A DNA stretch of 64,000 bases from Pectobacterium sp. PL152 (GCA_021907015.1 CP091064.1:744001-808000), one strand, 5' to 3'; shown: positions 1 through 12,421, counted from the first letter of the stretch. Program-made: numbers and translations. Notes: generated from the letters alone by a model not told the origin.

Positions 1-59
1 GGCCGCAATGGCACGCTGGATCCTGCATAGAGGCCATACATAGATTAGGAGGATTGTTC

Positions 60-1750
60 ATGACTACCTCGCTTCCCTGGTGGCAAAACGGCGTGATTTA
101 TCAAATCTACCCGAAGAGCTTTCAGGACAGTACCGGAAATGGCATTGGCGACATCGCTGGCATCACCGCCCGACTCGATTACCTGCAACAGTTGGGTGTT
201 GATGCAATCTGGCTAACGCCGGTTTATCTTTCGCCTCAGGTTGATAACGGCTATGACGTCGCCGATTACGGCGCCATCGACCCAACCTACGGCACGATGG
301 CCGATATGGAAACGTTGATCGCAGAAGCGCACCGCCGCCGTATTCGTGTCGTCATGGATATGGTGTTCAACCACACCTCGACGCAACACCACTGGTTCCT
401 GAACGCGCAGGATCGCCGCAGCCCCTATCGCCATTTTTACATCTGGCGTGATGACAATGGCGGTGCGCTACCCAATAACTGGCGGTCAAAATTTGGCGGC
501 CCGGCCTGGCAGTGGCACGCCGAAAGCAAACAGTATTATCTACACCTTTTCGCCACTGAACAGGCCGACCTGAATTGGGAACACCCACGCGTGCGGGATG
601 AATTAAAACAGGTCTGTGAATTTTGGGCGGATAAAGGCGTGGACGGGCTGCGACTAGACGTCATCAATCTGGTCTCCAAGCAGCAGGATTTTCCGTCCGA
701 TATTCAGGGCGATGGACGCCGTTTCTACACCGATGGGCCATTGATTCATGATTACTTGCAGGAATTCAGCCGGGATATTTTTCAGCCCCGCTGTTTAATG
801 ACCGTCGGCGAGATGTCATCGACCTCGCTGGAGCACTGCCGCCGCTACGCTGCGTTGGATGGTAGTGAACTCTCCATGACGTTCAATTTTCACCATCTGA
901 AAGTCGATTATCCCAATGGGGAAAAATGGACGCTGGCGGAGCCTGACTTCATCCAGCTCAAGCAGATTTTCACTCACTGGCAGCAGGGTATGCACAACCA
1001 TGCCTGGAATGCGCTGTTCTGGTGTAATCACGATCAGCCACGCATCGTGTCGCGTTTTGGCGATGAAGGTGAATTCCGCGTGCAATCCGCCAAGATGCTG
1101 GCAATGGTGCTTCACGGTATGCAGGGCACGCCTTATATCTATCAGGGCGAAGAGCTGGGTATGACCAATCCCTGCTATACGCAGATTGAACAATACCGCG
1201 ACATTGAAAGCCTGAATCAATTTGCTGAACAGCGCTATCGGGGTCAGCCAGAGTCACAAACCTTAGCAATCCTCGCCAGTAAGTCGCGCGATAACGGCCG
1301 TACGCCGATGCAATGGGATGCCAGTAACCATGCCGGATTTACGACCGGCACGCCGTGGATAGCACCGTGTAAAAACTTTACCCAGGTCAACGCACAGCAA
1401 GCATTGGCAGATAAAACGTCCGTTTTCTACACCTACCAGCAGCTCATCGCGATGCGTAAAGCGCTACCGCTGCTGACCTACGGAAACTATCAGGATTTGC
1501 TGCCGGACCATCCCTGTATCTGGTGCTATCAGCGTAGCTGGGAAGGCCAACGGCTTCTGGTTCTGGCAAACCTCAGCAAACAGACTCTGCGCTGGCAGCC
1601 TCCCTTGATCTCCACGATCGCCGCTGGCGACTGCTATTCAGCAATTACTCTGATGCACAGCCTCAACCCGCAATACTGGAGCTACGTCCGTTTGAAGCCA
1701 TATATTGGGTACAAGGCATGCCGGAGAAAGAGGATAAGATCCAGGAATAG
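60..1750 (+). CDS. treC: trehalose-6-phosphate hydrolase TreC (frameshifted near C-terminus)
   Basis: Cytoplasmic GH13 enzyme that splits imported trehalose-6-phosphate into glucose and glucose-6-phosphate. The N-terminus WWQNGVIYQIYPKSF, the DMVFNHTS motif, GLRLDVIN (nucleophile Asp) and the WCNHDQPR motif are typical of the TreC/oligo-1,6-glucosidase family. ATG at 60 has AGGAGG at 47-52, 7 nt upstream, so it is preferred over the in-frame TTG at 54. After GDC near base 1633 the frame is lost: the literal frame runs to 1769 with an unrelated tail. One added base near 1632-1634 restores LFSNYSDAQPQP and LRPFEAIYWVQ, which match the family C-terminus, and gives a stop at 1748-1750 (563 aa; E. 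coli about 551). The PTS gene treB would be expected upstream but the window starts too close to show it. Confidence 0.9.
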
Positions 1751-1798
1751 AAGATATCGGAGGATGTAGCGGGGAATCCCGCTACATGATGGCAGAGG

Positions 1799-2109
1799 TT
1801 AGCGCTTAGCCAGCAGTAATCCCAACACCAGACCGACGGTGGCACCGATACCGATACCGTGCCAGGGTTTGTCATGCACATACACATCGGCTTTGTCGGC
1901 GACCTGCTTGGCGCGTGCATAATAGCTGTCCGTTACGCCAATGCGAGCTTTGACTTCCAACAGCGCTTTTTCCGCTCCCTTCTTCAAATCAAGGTAGGCC
2001 TGATCTGCCTGATCGCCCGTATAGCGCAGTACCTCATCCAGCGTTTCAGACAGAAGCTTTAAATCATCATCGACACGAATTTCTTCAGGCTGTTTTTGGT
2101 TGCCGCCAT
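1799..2109 (-). CDS. elaB: ElaB/YqjD-type ribosome-associated membrane-anchored protein (frameshifted near start)
   Basis: Small DUF883 protein of the ElaB/YqjD/YgaM group, thought to tether ribosomes to the inner membrane in stationary phase. It has a hydrophilic N-terminal helix (DDDLKLLSETLDEVLRYTG) and a C-terminal glycine-rich membrane segment (IGIGATVGLVLGLLLAKR). The main frame is open from 1799 but contains no ATG. The only plausible start, ATG at 2107-2109, is in another frame. Adding one base just after it (GG to GGG, giving M-G-G-N-Q-K) joins the two and yields 103 aa, close to E. coli ElaB (101). elaB lies beside nuoN in E. coli too, which supports the identity. Confidence 0.85.
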
Positions 2110-2288
2110 AGAGTGCTTCCTTCTGTTATGAAAAACCATTGGTTATGAAAAACCATGAGTTATAAATCGTTGTCTTCTTAACTATAGACAATTTTTCCTG
2201 ACCTCTACGGCTTCAGCAGACCAGATCATTCCTAAAACGCACCTTGCCTGCTATCACCGCCGCCCGAGAAAGTAGTGGTTTTGCTGAC

Positions 2289-2322
2289 AAAAAAACGCCG
2301 TTGATTCTCATCAACGGCGTTT
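2289..2322 (-). terminator. rho-independent terminator of the nuo operon
   Basis: A 13-bp perfect inverted repeat (arms 2293-2305 and 2310-2322, loop TCTC) lies just downstream of nuoN. On the minus strand it is followed by seven T residues (A run at 2289-2295). This is the expected end of the nuoA-N transcript. Confidence 0.9.
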
Positions 2323-2350
2323 CGTGACTCAACCCGACTCTCGGCAGCGG

Positions 2351-3808
2351 TTACAGCATCGGCTGCGCCAATTGCACCAGAGAGATAAGCGGCTGTGGAT
2401 ACAAACCGAAGAACAATACTGCGATGGAAGAGATCAGTACGACCACACCACCCGCCGTTAAGGCCCAGTTGTTTGGCGTATCACGCTGTAGCTGTTGAGG
2501 AGCAGTCAGATACAGGCTCACCATTACGCGCAGGTAATAGTACAAACCGATGGCGCTACCCAGCACGACCGCACCCGTCAGCCACCACAGCTCCGCATTA
2601 ACACCGACAGCCAGCACGTAGAATTTACCGAAGAAGCCCAGCGTCATCGGGATCCCCGCCAGCGACAGCATCATCACCGTCATCACCGCAGACAGAATCG
2701 GTTTATGCCAGAACAAACCACGGTAAGAGAACAGCGAATCGGCATCCGGGCCACGGTACGGGCTGGACATCAGGCTAACCACACCAAACGCACCCAGGCT
2801 GCTGAACAGGTAACCCACCAGATAAACACCGACGGTTTCCAGCGCCAGTTGATGGCTCTGAACTGCGATCAGGGCAACCAGCAAATAACCCAGATGCGCG
2901 ATGGAGGAGTAACCAAGCAGACGTTTGATGTTGGTTTGCGATACCGCCATCACGTTACCGAACAGGATCGATGCAAACGCGATAATGCCCAGCACGATTC
3001 TGACAGACTCGCTGTCAGCCATCGGCGCGTACAAGAACAAACGCATTACCGCACCGAAAACGGCAATTTTACCGGCCGTGGCCAGAAACGTAGACACGGG
3101 AGCAGGTGCCCCTTGATACACATCAGGTGTCCACAGCTGGAACGGAACCAGAGACAGCTTGAAGCCCAGACCGACAATCATCATCCCCAGACCAGCCAGC
3201 AGCAGCGGCGCATGGATTTGGTGATCGCTCAGGCTCTTACCGAGGCTGGCAAAGCTCATATCGCCCGATTCAGCATAAATCAGCGCCATGCCAAACAGCA
3301 GGAAGGAAGACGCCGCCGCCGACAGCAGCATGTATTTAATACTGGCTTCCAGCGAACGTTTCTGACGGAAGGCATAGCCAACCAGACCAAACAGCGGAAG
3401 GGAGAGCAGTTCAATCCCGATGAACAGCGACGCCAGATGGTTGGCGCTCGACAGCAGGATTCCACCCAACGCAGCAATCAGCACCAGCAGGTAGAACTCA
3501 TCGCGGTTGTCCGGGTAGCCTTGCAGCCACGGATAGGCAAACGTACTGGTAGCCAGACTGGCAAGCAGAACCAGCCCGGTATAGAACATTGAGAAGCCAT
3601 CAACACGCAGTAGCGGCGTCACGTCCGTTGGGCCAACCTGACCGACAAAGTACAGTGACAGCAACGCAATATTCAGGCCGATAACCGTCATGGTTGCGTT
3701 GACAAAATGGTTGCGTCGCCACGCAATGCACAGCATCACAACCACTACCGTCAATCCGACGATCAACAGCGGCGATAGCGCAATTAGTTGTTGAAGAGTT
3801 ATTGTCAT
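2351..3808 (-). CDS. nuoN: NADH-quinone oxidoreductase subunit N
   Basis: Membrane-arm subunit of complex I, one of three antiporter-like proton channels (L, M, N). The 485 aa length equals that of E. coli NuoN. It is a highly hydrophobic multi-helix protein with conserved stretches such as [36 protein letters not shown] and [16 protein letters not shown], the proton-antiporter signature with its membrane lysines. It is the last gene of the operon, 6 nt after nuoM, and is followed by the terminator. Confidence 0.97.
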   Translation of the reverse strand: MTITLQQLIALSPLLIVGLTVVVVMLCIAWRRNHFVNATMTVIGLNIALLSLYFVGQVGPTDVTPLLRVDGFSMFYTGLVLLASLATSTFAYPWLQGYPDNRDEFYLLVLIAALGGILLSSANHLASLFIGIELLSLPLFGLVGYAFRQKRSLEASIKYMLLSAAASSFLLFGMALIYAESGDMSFASLGKSLSDHQIHAPLLLAGLGMMIVGLGFKLSLVPFQLWTPDVYQGAPAPVSTFLATAGKIAVFGAVMRLFLYAPMADSESVRIVLGIIAFASILFGNVMAVSQTNIKRLLGYSSIAHLGYLLVALIAVQSHQLALETVGVYLVGYLFSSLGAFGVVSLMSSPYRGPDADSLFSYRGLFWHKPILSAVMTVMMLSLAGIPMTLGFFGKFYVLAVGVNAELWWLTGAVVLGSAIGLYYYLRVMVSLYLTAPQQLQRDTPNNWALTAGGVVVLISSIAVLFFGLYPQPLISLVQLAQPML

Positions 3809-3814
3809 GGCGAA

Positions 3815-5350
3815 TTACGGCCTTGTTGTTGAAATAATTGAATCTGGAGCAGACGACATAAACCACTGCTGGATATTTGACATCGCGGCACTGGAGGTAT
3901 CCAGAATCGGTTGTGGGTACACCCCTAACAACACCAGTAATACCACCAACAGCATCACGATAGACAATTCGCGGAGCGACATACTCTTCAATGGCTCATC
4001 AGATTTAGGCGTGCCGTAGTAAGCACGCTGCATCATGATCAGTGAGTAGACTGACGCAAATACCAGACCGAAAGTTGAGATCACCGTAATCACCGGCACA
4101 ACCTGATAGCTGCCGAACAGAATCATGAATTCGCCAACGAAGTTGCCCGTTCCTGGCATCCCCAATGTCGCGACAGCGAAGAACAGAGACAGCGCAGGCA
4201 GGAACTTCAGACGCGACCACAGGCCGCCCATTTCACGCATGTCACGGGTATGCAGACGTTCGTACAGTTGACCACACAGAATAAACAGGCCAGCAGCAGA
4301 CAAGCCGTGCGCAATCATCTGAATCACCGCGCCCTGATAAGCCAGTTGATTACCGGAATAGATGGCAATCATCACGAAGCCCATGTGGGACACCGAGGTG
4401 TAAGCGATCAGGCGTTTAATGTCAGTCTGTTTAAACGCTAACCAGGCACCGTAGAAGATACCAATCACACCCAGCCACATGGCAATCGGTGCAAAGGCAT
4501 GTGACGCGTTAGGGAACAACGGCAGGCTGAAACGCAGCAGACCATAGGCCGCCGTTTTCAACAGGATCCCCGCCAGGTCAACAGAACCCGCCGTTGGTGC
4601 CTGACTGTGTGCATCCGGCAGCCAACCGTGCAACGGCACGACAGGCATTTTTACAGCAAACGCAATGAAGAAGCCCAGCATCAGCAGATATTCAACACCA
4701 TATGACATCGGCGTCTTCAGCAGGTCTTCATAGTTGAACGTCCAGACACCGGTGGCATTGTGATGTACAAAAACCAGCGCCAGAATCGCAATCAACATGA
4801 TCAGGCCGCTTGCCTGGGTATAAATGAAGAACTTGGTCGCCGCCGTAATTCTGGTTTTACCGTCAGAGCCTTTATGCCCCCACAGTGCAATCAGGAAGTA
4901 CATCGGCACCAGCATCATTTCCCAGAAGAAGAAGAACAGGAACATGTCGATGGCAAGGAACACGCCGATAACGCCGCCCAGAATCCACAGCAGGTTCAGG
5001 TGGAAGAAGCCCTGATAGCGCTGAATTTCATTCCAGGAACAGAGGATTGCCAACACACCGAGCAGCCCCGTCAGTACCACCATCAGCAGAGACAGGCCAT
5101 CCAGCGCAAGATGGATACCGATGCCGAAGCGCGGGATCCACGGCACATAGAACTCGGATTGCCATTGTGGTACGCCTGTCGGCGCGGTCAGTGAGTAACC
5201 GCCTTGCAACCACAGTTGCAGAGACAGTACGAGTGTCAGCCCCATTGCAATCAACGCGATCCAGCGCGGTACCTTCGTACCAAAACGCTCTAACTGCCAA
5301 CACAGCAGACCGCCGATAAAGGGGAGAAGAATTAGCCAAGGTAGTAGCAT
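3815..5350 (-). CDS. nuoM: NADH-quinone oxidoreductase subunit M
   Basis: Antiporter-like proton-pumping subunit of the complex I membrane arm, 511 aa (E. coli 509). The essential glutamate sits in the FFWEMMLVPMYF helix at residue 144, as in E. coli. HGWLPDAHSQAPTAGSV and IKRLIAYTSVSHMGFV carry the conserved histidine and lysine residues of the proton path. It lies between nuoL and nuoN in the standard order. The roughly 100 nt gap to nuoL holds no further gene. Confidence 0.97.
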   Translation of the reverse strand: MLLPWLILLPFIGGLLCWQLERFGTKVPRWIALIAMGLTLVLSLQLWLQGGYSLTAPTGVPQWQSEFYVPWIPRFGIGIHLALDGLSLLMVVLTGLLGVLAILCSWNEIQRYQGFFHLNLLWILGGVIGVFLAIDMFLFFFFWEMMLVPMYFLIALWGHKGSDGKTRITAATKFFIYTQASGLIMLIAILALVFVHHNATGVWTFNYEDLLKTPMSYGVEYLLMLGFFIAFAVKMPVVPLHGWLPDAHSQAPTAGSVDLAGILLKTAAYGLLRFSLPLFPNASHAFAPIAMWLGVIGIFYGAWLAFKQTDIKRLIAYTSVSHMGFVMIAIYSGNQLAYQGAVIQMIAHGLSAAGLFILCGQLYERLHTRDMREMGGLWSRLKFLPALSLFFAVATLGMPGTGNFVGEFMILFGSYQVVPVITVISTFGLVFASVYSLIMMQRAYYGTPKSDEPLKSMSLRELSIVMLLVVLLVLLGVYPQPILDTSSAAMSNIQQWFMSSAPDSIISTTRP

Positions 5351-5450
5351 GGCGTTTTGTGTCCCTAAATTAAAGAAATCTGAAAACTTGCCGTGGCGGG
5401 CATCCCTCTCTGCGGAATGCCCTACCTTTCATACGTTACCGGATGCTGCT

Positions 5451-7298
5451 TTACACCAGCAGCAACAAGGCCAGCACCAGCACGGCACCAAAGCCCATCG
5501 AGGCAACGTACCAGCGCAATTGACCATTCGCACTGAGCGCCAGCCCACGGTTACCCCAGCGGGTAATCGTGGCCGGGATGGTCATCAGCCCATTTAACGG
5601 ATCACGCTGCAACAGCTTCGCGATAGCCAGATACGGTTTAACAAAGACGTGGTCGTACAACCAGTCGAAGCCCCACGCGTGGAACCACCAGGTCGAGAAG
5701 AAACGACCCGGAGCACTCTTCGCGATGCTGCTCACCGCCTGACGTTTACCCAGCCACAGCACAGCAGCAAGCAGAATACCGGCAATCGCCACCACGCCAG
5801 AGGTAATTTCCAGCGTCATTAACTGGCCGTGTTCAAGCTCAGTCGTCGCTGGCAACACACCGTGCAACGGTGGAACAATCATCGCACCAATAAAGGTGGA
5901 CAGAACCATCAGCACGACCAGCGGTAAGTGGTGAGAAATGCCTTTTCCTGCATGCGCTTTGGTTTTCTCTTCACCGTGGAACACGATGAAAATCATACGG
6001 AACGTATACAGCGAGGTCATGAAGGCACCGGCCAATCCCGCCACCATCAGATTGATGTGACCATTTGCCCATGCGCCAGCCAGAATCTCGTCTTTACTGA
6101 AGAAGCCCGCGGTAACCAGCGGCAGTGCAGCCAGCGCTGCGCCCCCGACCAGGAAGCAGACATAAACCAGCGGAATCGTTTTACGCAGGCCACCCATCTT
6201 GAAGATGTTCTGCTCGTGGTGGCAGGCCAAAATGACCGAACCAGAAGAGAGGAACAGCAGCGCTTTAAAGAACGCATGCGTCATCAAGTGGAAAATTGCG
6301 GCATCCCATGCCTGAACGCCCAGCGCCAGAAACATGTACCCAATCTGGCTCATGGTGGAATAGGCCAGCACGCGCTTGATATCGGTTTGCACCAGAGCAG
6401 CAAAACCTGCCAACACCAGCGTTACCGCCCCCACAATACCTACCAGATGCAGGACATCCGGCGCCATCAGGAACAGGCCATTGGTACGTGCAATCAGGTA
6501 GACACCCGCGGTAACCATCGTCGCGGCGTGGATCAGTGCAGAGACTGGCGTTGGACCGGCCATCGCATCCGCCAGCCAGGTTTGCAGCGGCAGCTGTGCA
6601 GATTTACCGACCGCACCACCCAGCAACATCAGCGTAGCCCAGGTGATTTCCGGTGAACCTTCAGCCAGTTTCTGCGGCGCTAATACCATCAGCTCGCGGA
6701 AGTTGAGCGTACCCAGTTCTTTGTAAAGGATGAACAGCGCAAAGGCCAGGAAGACGTCACCCACACGGGTAACGATGAAAGCCTTCATTGCCGCCGCACC
6801 GTTCTTCGGATCGGTGTAGTAGAAACCGATCAGCAGGTAACTGCACAGCCCCACCCCTTCCCAACCGAGATACATCAGCAACAGGTTATCTGCCAGTACC
6901 AGAACGACCATACTCGCGATAAACAGGTTGGTATAGGCGAAGAAGCGAGAGTAGCCCTCTTCTCCGCGCATGTACCAGGAGGCAAACAGGTGAATAAAGA
7001 AGCCAACGCCCGTTACAACGGACAGCATCGTCAACGAGAGGCCATCGAGCGTCAGCGTTACGCTGATGTCGAAGTTACCCACAGCCATCCATGTCCACAA
7101 ATGCTGATTAAAGAAGGTAACGCCGCCGTGCTGTTGGCCCATGAAATCGACCACAACCCAAGCGGTAACCAACGCTGCCAGACCAATCGAGCCAACACCG
7201 ACGGTCGCGGACGTATTTTCCGACCAGCGACCACGGGAAAATGCCAGCAACAGAAAGCCGAGCAGCGGGAAGAGTATTGTTAAATAGAGTAAGTTCAT
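5451..7298 (-). CDS. nuoL: NADH-quinone oxidoreductase subunit L
   Basis: Distal proton-pumping subunit of complex I, 615 aa (E. coli 613). It has the antiporter core ([19 protein letters not shown] with a membrane Glu at residue 147, [16 protein letters not shown], and [16 protein letters not shown]). The C-terminal region contains the long lateral helix that runs along NuoM and NuoN, followed by a last membrane segment. It overlaps nuoK by 4 nt, so translational coupling is likely. Confidence 0.97.
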
Positions 7299-7597
7299 CC
7301 GCGCATCTCACTGACTGTATCAATATTCAGGGTCTGACGACGACGATACATCTGTAACAACAGCGCCAGACCAATACTGGCCTCAGCCGCTGCCAGCGTA
7401 ATCGCCAGAATGTACATCACCTGACCATCCGGCTGCTGCCAGTAACTTCCCGCGACGACAAATGCCAGCGCGGCAGCGTTGATCATAATTTCGAGACTAA
7501 TCAACATAAACAGCAGGTTACGACGAATCAACAGACCAGTCAGCCCTAGAACAAACAGGATAGCGGCTAAAATCAACCCATGTTGTAACGGAATCAT
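7295..7597 (-). CDS. nuoK: NADH-quinone oxidoreductase subunit K
   Basis: Small three-helix membrane subunit of complex I (100 aa, same as E. coli), homologous to MrpC. The helices carry conserved buried glutamates ([13 protein letters not shown] and [13 protein letters not shown]) that join the E-channel proton path. It overlaps nuoJ and nuoL by 4 nt each. Confidence 0.97.
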
Positions 7598-8154
7598 GCG
7601 CGTTCCCCCGTTATTTTCTTCTCAACGTCCTGGTTCGCGCCTTCTTTACTGACAACGTCACCACGTTTATCTTCACGACCAATGTGGAAAGCGACAACCA
7701 ATCCTGCCAGCAGCAACATTGACGCTAATTCAACGGCCAGAACATAAGGCCCGAACAGGCTGATACCCACGGCTTTCGCCTCAACAGGCGTGCCAGTGAT
7801 TCCCTGCTCTTTCAGGCTGAGGATCGCGTTGACAACAATCACCAGCAGCGCCAGAGAAAGAATGCCAGGTCCTACCCAAGCGCTGGGTTTCAGCCAATTC
7901 CGTTCTTGTTCTTCCACGGAGTTACCGAGGTTGAGCATCATGACGACGAATACGAACAGCACCATGATGGCGCCGGCATAAACGATGATGCTCAGCGCGC
8001 CGGCAAAGTTAGCCCCGAGCGAGAAAAAGACGCCCGCAATCGCCATAAGCGAGGTGACCATATACAACAGTGCATGCACAGGGTTGGTATGCGTAATGAC
8101 GCGCAATGTCGCCAGTATCGCAATCAAGCCTGTGGTATAAAAAGCGAATTCCAT
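7594..8154 (-). CDS. nuoJ: NADH-quinone oxidoreductase subunit J
   Basis: Membrane subunit of complex I, 186 aa (E. coli 184), with five hydrophobic segments. The helix [18 protein letters not shown] is the conserved ND6-family segment containing the pi-bulge that moves during turnover. The C-terminal tail is short and charged. It is 9 nt downstream of nuoI and overlaps nuoK by 4 nt. Confidence 0.97.
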
Positions 8155-8163
8155 GCTAGCTCC

Positions 8164-8706
8164 TTAGGGCAACAGGCCTTTGACATCAATGGGTTTGGCT
8201 TCGTTTTCCGCTTCGCCTTTATCTTTCCCATCGATTGCCATACCAGCCATCCGGTAGAAATTGTATTCCGGATATTTACCCGGCCCCGATATCAGCAGAT
8301 CTTCTTTCTCGTACACCAGATCCTGACGTTTGTAATCGCCCATTTCGAAATCCGGCGTCAGCTGGATAGCGGTTGTCGGGCACGCTTCTTCGCAGAAGCC
8401 ACAGAAAATGCAGCGTGAGAAGTTGACGCGGAAGAACTCGGGATACCAGCGACCATCTTTGGTTTCCGCTTTCTGCAATGAGATACAGCCGACCGGACAG
8501 GCCACCGCACACAGGTTGCAGGCAACGCAACGCTCTTCACCATCGGGATCGCGCGTCAGCACGATACGACCACGGTAGCGCGGCGGTGGATTCACAGGCT
8601 CTTCGGGATACATTCTGGTTTCGCGCTTCTTGAAAGCATTCGAACCCACCATACAGATACTGCGTATCTGGGTGCCGAAACCAACCACTAACTCTTTCAA
8701 TGTCAT
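8164..8706 (-). CDS. nuoI: NADH-quinone oxidoreductase subunit I (2 x [4Fe-4S])
   Basis: Ferredoxin-like peripheral-arm subunit, 180 aa as in E. coli. Two CxxCxxCxxxCP motifs are visible (Cys 60, 63, 66, 70 and Cys 99, 102, 105, 109). They bind clusters N6a and N6b, which pass electrons from NuoG to N2 in NuoB. The amphipathic N-terminus contacts NuoH. It lies between nuoH and nuoJ. Confidence 0.97.
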   Translation of the reverse strand: MTLKELVVGFGTQIRSICMVGSNAFKKRETRMYPEEPVNPPPRYRGRIVLTRDPDGEERCVACNLCAVACPVGCISLQKAETKDGRWYPEFFRVNFSRCIFCGFCEEACPTTAIQLTPDFEMGDYKRQDLVYEKEDLLISGPGKYPEYNFYRMAGMAIDGKDKGEAENEAKPIDVKGLLP

Positions 8707-8723
8707 GGTTTATTCACCCCTTC

Positions 8724-9698
8724 TTAAGCGTTGTACAAAATGACGGCCGCTGTCGCCAGCAGATTCAAAAGCGTTATCGGCAGACAGACTTTCCAACCGA
8801 AAGACATCACCTGGTCATAACGCGGACGGGGTAACGAAGCACGAATCAGGATGAACATCATCATGAAAAAGCCCGTTTTCAGCGCAAACCAGACAAATGG
8901 AGGCAGGATTGGACCATGCCAGCCACCGAAGAACAGCGTCACCATCAGCGCAGAAACCGTAACGATCCCGATATATTCCCCGACAAAGAACAGACCGAAT
9001 TTCATACCGGAATATTCAATGTGGTAACCATCGGCAATTTCCTGTTCAGCTTCAGGCTGGTCAAACGGGTGACGGTGACACACCGCCACGCCTGCGATGG
9101 CAAACGTAATGAAGCCGAAGAACTGCGGGATAACGTTCCACAGGTGTTCCTGAGAATCGACGATGTCACGCATGTTGAACGAGCCAGCCTGCGCGACAAC
9201 CCCCATCAGCGACAGGCCGATGAACACTTCATAACTCACGGTCTGCGCAGAAGCACGCACCGCACCCAGCAGCGAGTATTTGTTGTTACTCGCCCAACCG
9301 GCAAACAGCACTGCGTAAACGGCCAAACCCGCCATCATCAGGAAGAACAGGATCCCGATGTTCAGATCGGCGACACCCCAGGTTGGTGTGATCGGCACAA
9401 TCGCAAAGGCAATCAGCATTGACGTGAACGCGATCATCGGCGCCAGCGTGAAGATCACCTTATCGGTAAAGTTCGGCACCCAGTCTTCTTTGAAGAACAT
9501 TTTGATCATGTCAGCGACGAGCTGCAGTGAACCGCCCCAACCTACCCGGTTCGGTCCATAACGTCCCTGGAAAAGACCGAGCAGTCGACGTTCACCCATA
9601 CTCATGAATGCGCCACAGGTCACCACAACCAGCAGAATTACGATCGCTTTTCCGACGGAAATCAGGATCTCGGTTAATTCCGGTGTTAACCAACTCAT
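8724..9698 (-). CDS. nuoH: NADH-quinone oxidoreductase subunit H
   Basis: Membrane subunit that anchors the peripheral arm and forms much of the quinone cavity, 324 aa (E. coli 325). The conserved loop motifs [25 protein letters not shown] and [17 protein letters not shown] line the quinone channel and the start of the E-channel. It overlaps nuoG by 4 nt. Confidence 0.97.
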   Translation of the reverse strand: MSWLTPELTEILISVGKAIVILLVVVTCGAFMSMGERRLLGLFQGRYGPNRVGWGGSLQLVADMIKMFFKEDWVPNFTDKVIFTLAPMIAFTSMLIAFAIVPITPTWGVADLNIGILFFLMMAGLAVYAVLFAGWASNNKYSLLGAVRASAQTVSYEVFIGLSLMGVVAQAGSFNMRDIVDSQEHLWNVIPQFFGFITFAIAGVAVCHRHPFDQPEAEQEIADGYHIEYSGMKFGLFFVGEYIGIVTVSALMVTLFFGGWHGPILPPFVWFALKTGFFMMMFILIRASLPRPRYDQVMSFGWKVCLPITLLNLLATAAVILYNA

Positions 9699-12421
9699 TG
9701 TGCGGCCTCCCGCAGATTTTCAACGGTTGCACCCGCCAGCACCGGCGCAATACCCGGCAAGCCCAGCGGTAAACCAACCTGTCCCTGACTCAATTCCGCA
9801 CTTAAGCGCAGTGGCAGACGTAACGTTTGTCCTGCACAGGTCAGCTCCAGCAACGTACCGGCGTTCACACCTAGCGTTGCCGCATCGGCCGGGTTCACCA
9901 TCACGTAAGGCTCTGGCATACGCTGCTGAATCACGTCGGAACGCTGTGACATTTCATCACTGCCAAACAGGTGATAATACGGCGCAACACGCCATTGACC
10001 CGCTTGTGGGACGAAAGCCGCAGGGATGTTGTCGAAATACGCCAGTGAACCTTCTCCAGCCTCAATCATACGCACACCCGGATCGCCATGACGCAAATGT
10101 CCACCCACTTCATCCTGGAATTTGTTCCAGGCTTGCGGTGAGTTCCAGCCTGGTGCCCAGGCAAATGGAATCTGCTGACGGTTGGCTGTCGGACTGTTGT
10201 TCCCTTCCATTGAGAAGGCGAACATGGTGTCTTTATCAACAGGCTGACGCGGTTCGTGCACACTGATATTGGCTCGCATCGCGGTACGACCACTGGAGCG
10301 AATCGGTGAACGCGACAGTTTCTGACCACGAATACGGAACGAAGCATCCGGCGCGGCCTCTTTGATCGCAGCCAACTGCGGCAGTGCCGCGGCACACGCA
10401 TCAATCACGTTATCCAGTTGCGTCCAGTCAACCTGACGGCTGTTGTAAGTGATATACAGCGAGTGCAGCCAGCGCCAGCTTTCCAGCATCACAACTTTGT
10501 CGTTGTAGTACGTTGGATCATAAACCTGGAAGAAACGCTGAGCACGGCCTTCCTGGTTCACCAACGTACCGTCGCTTTCGGCAAAGCTGGCAGCGGACAG
10601 AATCATGCTGGCTTTGTCCATGATGCGAGTACGCTGGTGGTCAACCACAATCAGGTTCTCCGCTTTTTCCAGCGCGGCATCAACGCGAGCGATTGGGGCA
10701 TGACGGTAGAGATCGTTCTCCAGTACAACCACACTGTCGGCGTCACCGTTTTCCAACTGTGCCAGCGCCTCATCCAGCGAACCGCCGCCCATGATTGACA
10801 ACCCGATGCTGTTAGCAGCAGGAGCAACAAAGGTAATACCGACGTCAGAACCGCGATTCTTCAGCGCCTTGGCAACGTTTGCCGCCGCGGCGATCACGTC
10901 TTCACTGCCAGCATTGGTGCCGGAAATGATGAGTGGTTTTTTCGCACCGGCCAGCGCCTGTACGATGATATCGACTTTCTGGTCAAGACCCGCAGCCAGA
11001 TCGGCAACTGCCGGCGCGCTGCTATCCAGACCGTGTGCAATAGCAAAACCAAGACGCGCCTGATCGGCAACCGGCGCACGGTAGTTCCACGCTGCGATGT
11101 CGTCCAGACGAGTGCTGTCTACGTTAGTGACAAACAATGGATGCTTGGCGTGTTGACCAATGTTCATGATCGCCGCGATCTGCCAGTCAGCCACTTTCTG
11201 CGCTGCCGCCATTTCACGGGCTTTGCCTTTCACAGCCTGACGAACGGCCAGTGCGATACGTGCCCCCGTCTGCGTCAAGTCTTCACCCAGAATCAGAACC
11301 GCATCGTAGCCTTCGATTTCACGCAGCGCTGGCGTTCTCACACCGCTTTCGCGCAGCACTTTCAGGATCAGTTGCAGACGATTTTGTTCTTCCTGCGCAA
11401 TACCGGTGTAGAAGTTCTCTGCCCCTACCAGCTCACGCAAAGCGAAGTTGCTTTCGATGCTGGCACGCGGCGAACCGATACCGATCGTTTTCTTCGCCTG
11501 ACGCAGCACATCCGCCGCACCTTGCAGTGCCTGATCGGCATTCAGCGCGATCCAGTCATCACCGCGACGTTGCAGCGGCTGGCTCGGACGGTCTTTCTGA
11601 TTAACGTAGCCGTAACCAAAACGGCCGCGGTCACACAGGAAATAGTGGTTTACGCTACCGTTAAAACGGTTTTCGATACGACGCAGTTCGCCATAACGTT
11701 CACCGGGGCTGGTATTACAGCCGATGCTGCACTGTTGGCAGACGCTCGGTGCAAATTGCATATCCCATTTACGGTTATAGCGCTCAGAGTGCGTTTTATC
11801 GGTAAAGACACCGGTAGGACACACTTCAACCAGGTTACCGGAGAATTCGCTTTCCAGCGTGCCATCTTCCGGGCGACCGAAATAGACGTTGTCGTGCGCG
11901 CCGTAAACGCCAAGATCTTTGCCATCCGCATAGTCTTTGTAGTAACGCACGCAGCGATAGCACGCGATACAGCGGTTCATTTCATGAGAAATGAATGGAC
12001 CGAGATCCTGATTGCGGTGGGTACGCTTGGTGAAGCGATAGCGACGGAAGTTTTGACCCGTCATGACCGTCATATCCTGCAAATGACAGTTACCGCCTTC
12101 CTCACACACCGGGCAATCGTGCGGGTGGTTGGTCATCAGAAACTCAACTATCGTCTTACGGAATAGCTTCGCTTCTTCATCTTCAATCGCGATGAACGTT
12201 CCCTGGGTTGCTGGTGTCATACAAGACATCACCAGACGACCGCGGGTGTCTTCCGCGTTTTGATACTGCTTTACCGCACAGAGGCGGCAGGATCCGACGC
12301 TCCCGAGCGCGGGGTGCCAGCAAAAGTAAGGAATATCAAGTCCCAGAGTCAGACAAGCTTCCAGAAGGTTGTCCGCTCCGTTTACTTCATACTCTTTGCC
12401 GTCTACATGAATAGTAGCCAT
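9695..12421 (-). CDS. nuoG: NADH-quinone oxidoreductase subunit G
   Basis: Largest peripheral subunit of complex I, 908 aa as in E. coli. The N-terminal 2Fe-2S ferredoxin domain has Cys 34, 45, 48 and 67 (cluster N1b). It is followed by the His-Cys3 N5 motif ([15 protein letters not shown]), the two-cluster region CIACYRC (N4), CQQCSIGC (N7 type) and a molybdopterin-oxidoreductase-like C-terminal domain that binds no cofactor in this family. The start ATG at 12421 (MATIHVDG) matches the family and has GGAAG about 10 nt upstream. An in-frame upstream extension to 12469 is not supported. Confidence 0.96.
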   Translation of the reverse strand: MATIHVDGKEYEVNGADNLLEACLTLGLDIPYFCWHPALGSVGSCRLCAVKQYQNAEDTRGRLVMSCMTPATQGTFIAIEDEEAKLFRKTIVEFLMTNHPHDCPVCEEGGNCHLQDMTVMTGQNFRRYRFTKRTHRNQDLGPFISHEMNRCIACYRCVRYYKDYADGKDLGVYGAHDNVYFGRPEDGTLESEFSGNLVEVCPTGVFTDKTHSERYNRKWDMQFAPSVCQQCSIGCNTSPGERYGELRRIENRFNGSVNHYFLCDRGRFGYGYVNQKDRPSQPLQRRGDDWIALNADQALQGAADVLRQAKKTIGIGSPRASIESNFALRELVGAENFYTGIAQEEQNRLQLILKVLRESGVRTPALREIEGYDAVLILGEDLTQTGARIALAVRQAVKGKAREMAAAQKVADWQIAAIMNIGQHAKHPLFVTNVDSTRLDDIAAWNYRAPVADQARLGFAIAHGLDSSAPAVADLAAGLDQKVDIIVQALAGAKKPLIISGTNAGSEDVIAAAANVAKALKNRGSDVGITFVAPAANSIGLSIMGGGSLDEALAQLENGDADSVVVLENDLYRHAPIARVDAALEKAENLIVVDHQRTRIMDKASMILSAASFAESDGTLVNQEGRAQRFFQVYDPTYYNDKVVMLESWRWLHSLYITYNSRQVDWTQLDNVIDACAAALPQLAAIKEAAPDASFRIRGQKLSRSPIRSSGRTAMRANISVHEPRQPVDKDTMFAFSMEGNNSPTANRQQIPFAWAPGWNSPQAWNKFQDEVGGHLRHGDPGVRMIEAGEGSLAYFDNIPAAFVPQAGQWRVAPYYHLFGSDEMSQRSDVIQQRMPEPYVMVNPADAATLGVNAGTLLELTCAGQTLRLPLRLSAELSQGQVGLPLGLPGIAPVLAGATVENLREAAQ

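Noticed and set aside
1-59. Possible 3' end of treB
   Set aside because: Too short to identify any reading frame with confidence.
2495-3592. 365-codon plus-strand frame opposite nuoN
   Set aside because: Antisense shadow of a conserved gene; the translation is rich in His, Gln and Arg, has no domain and lies wholly inside nuoN.
11033-12166. 377-codon plus-strand frame opposite nuoG
   Set aside because: Mirror frame of nuoG caused by codon bias; no ribosome site or recognisable protein.
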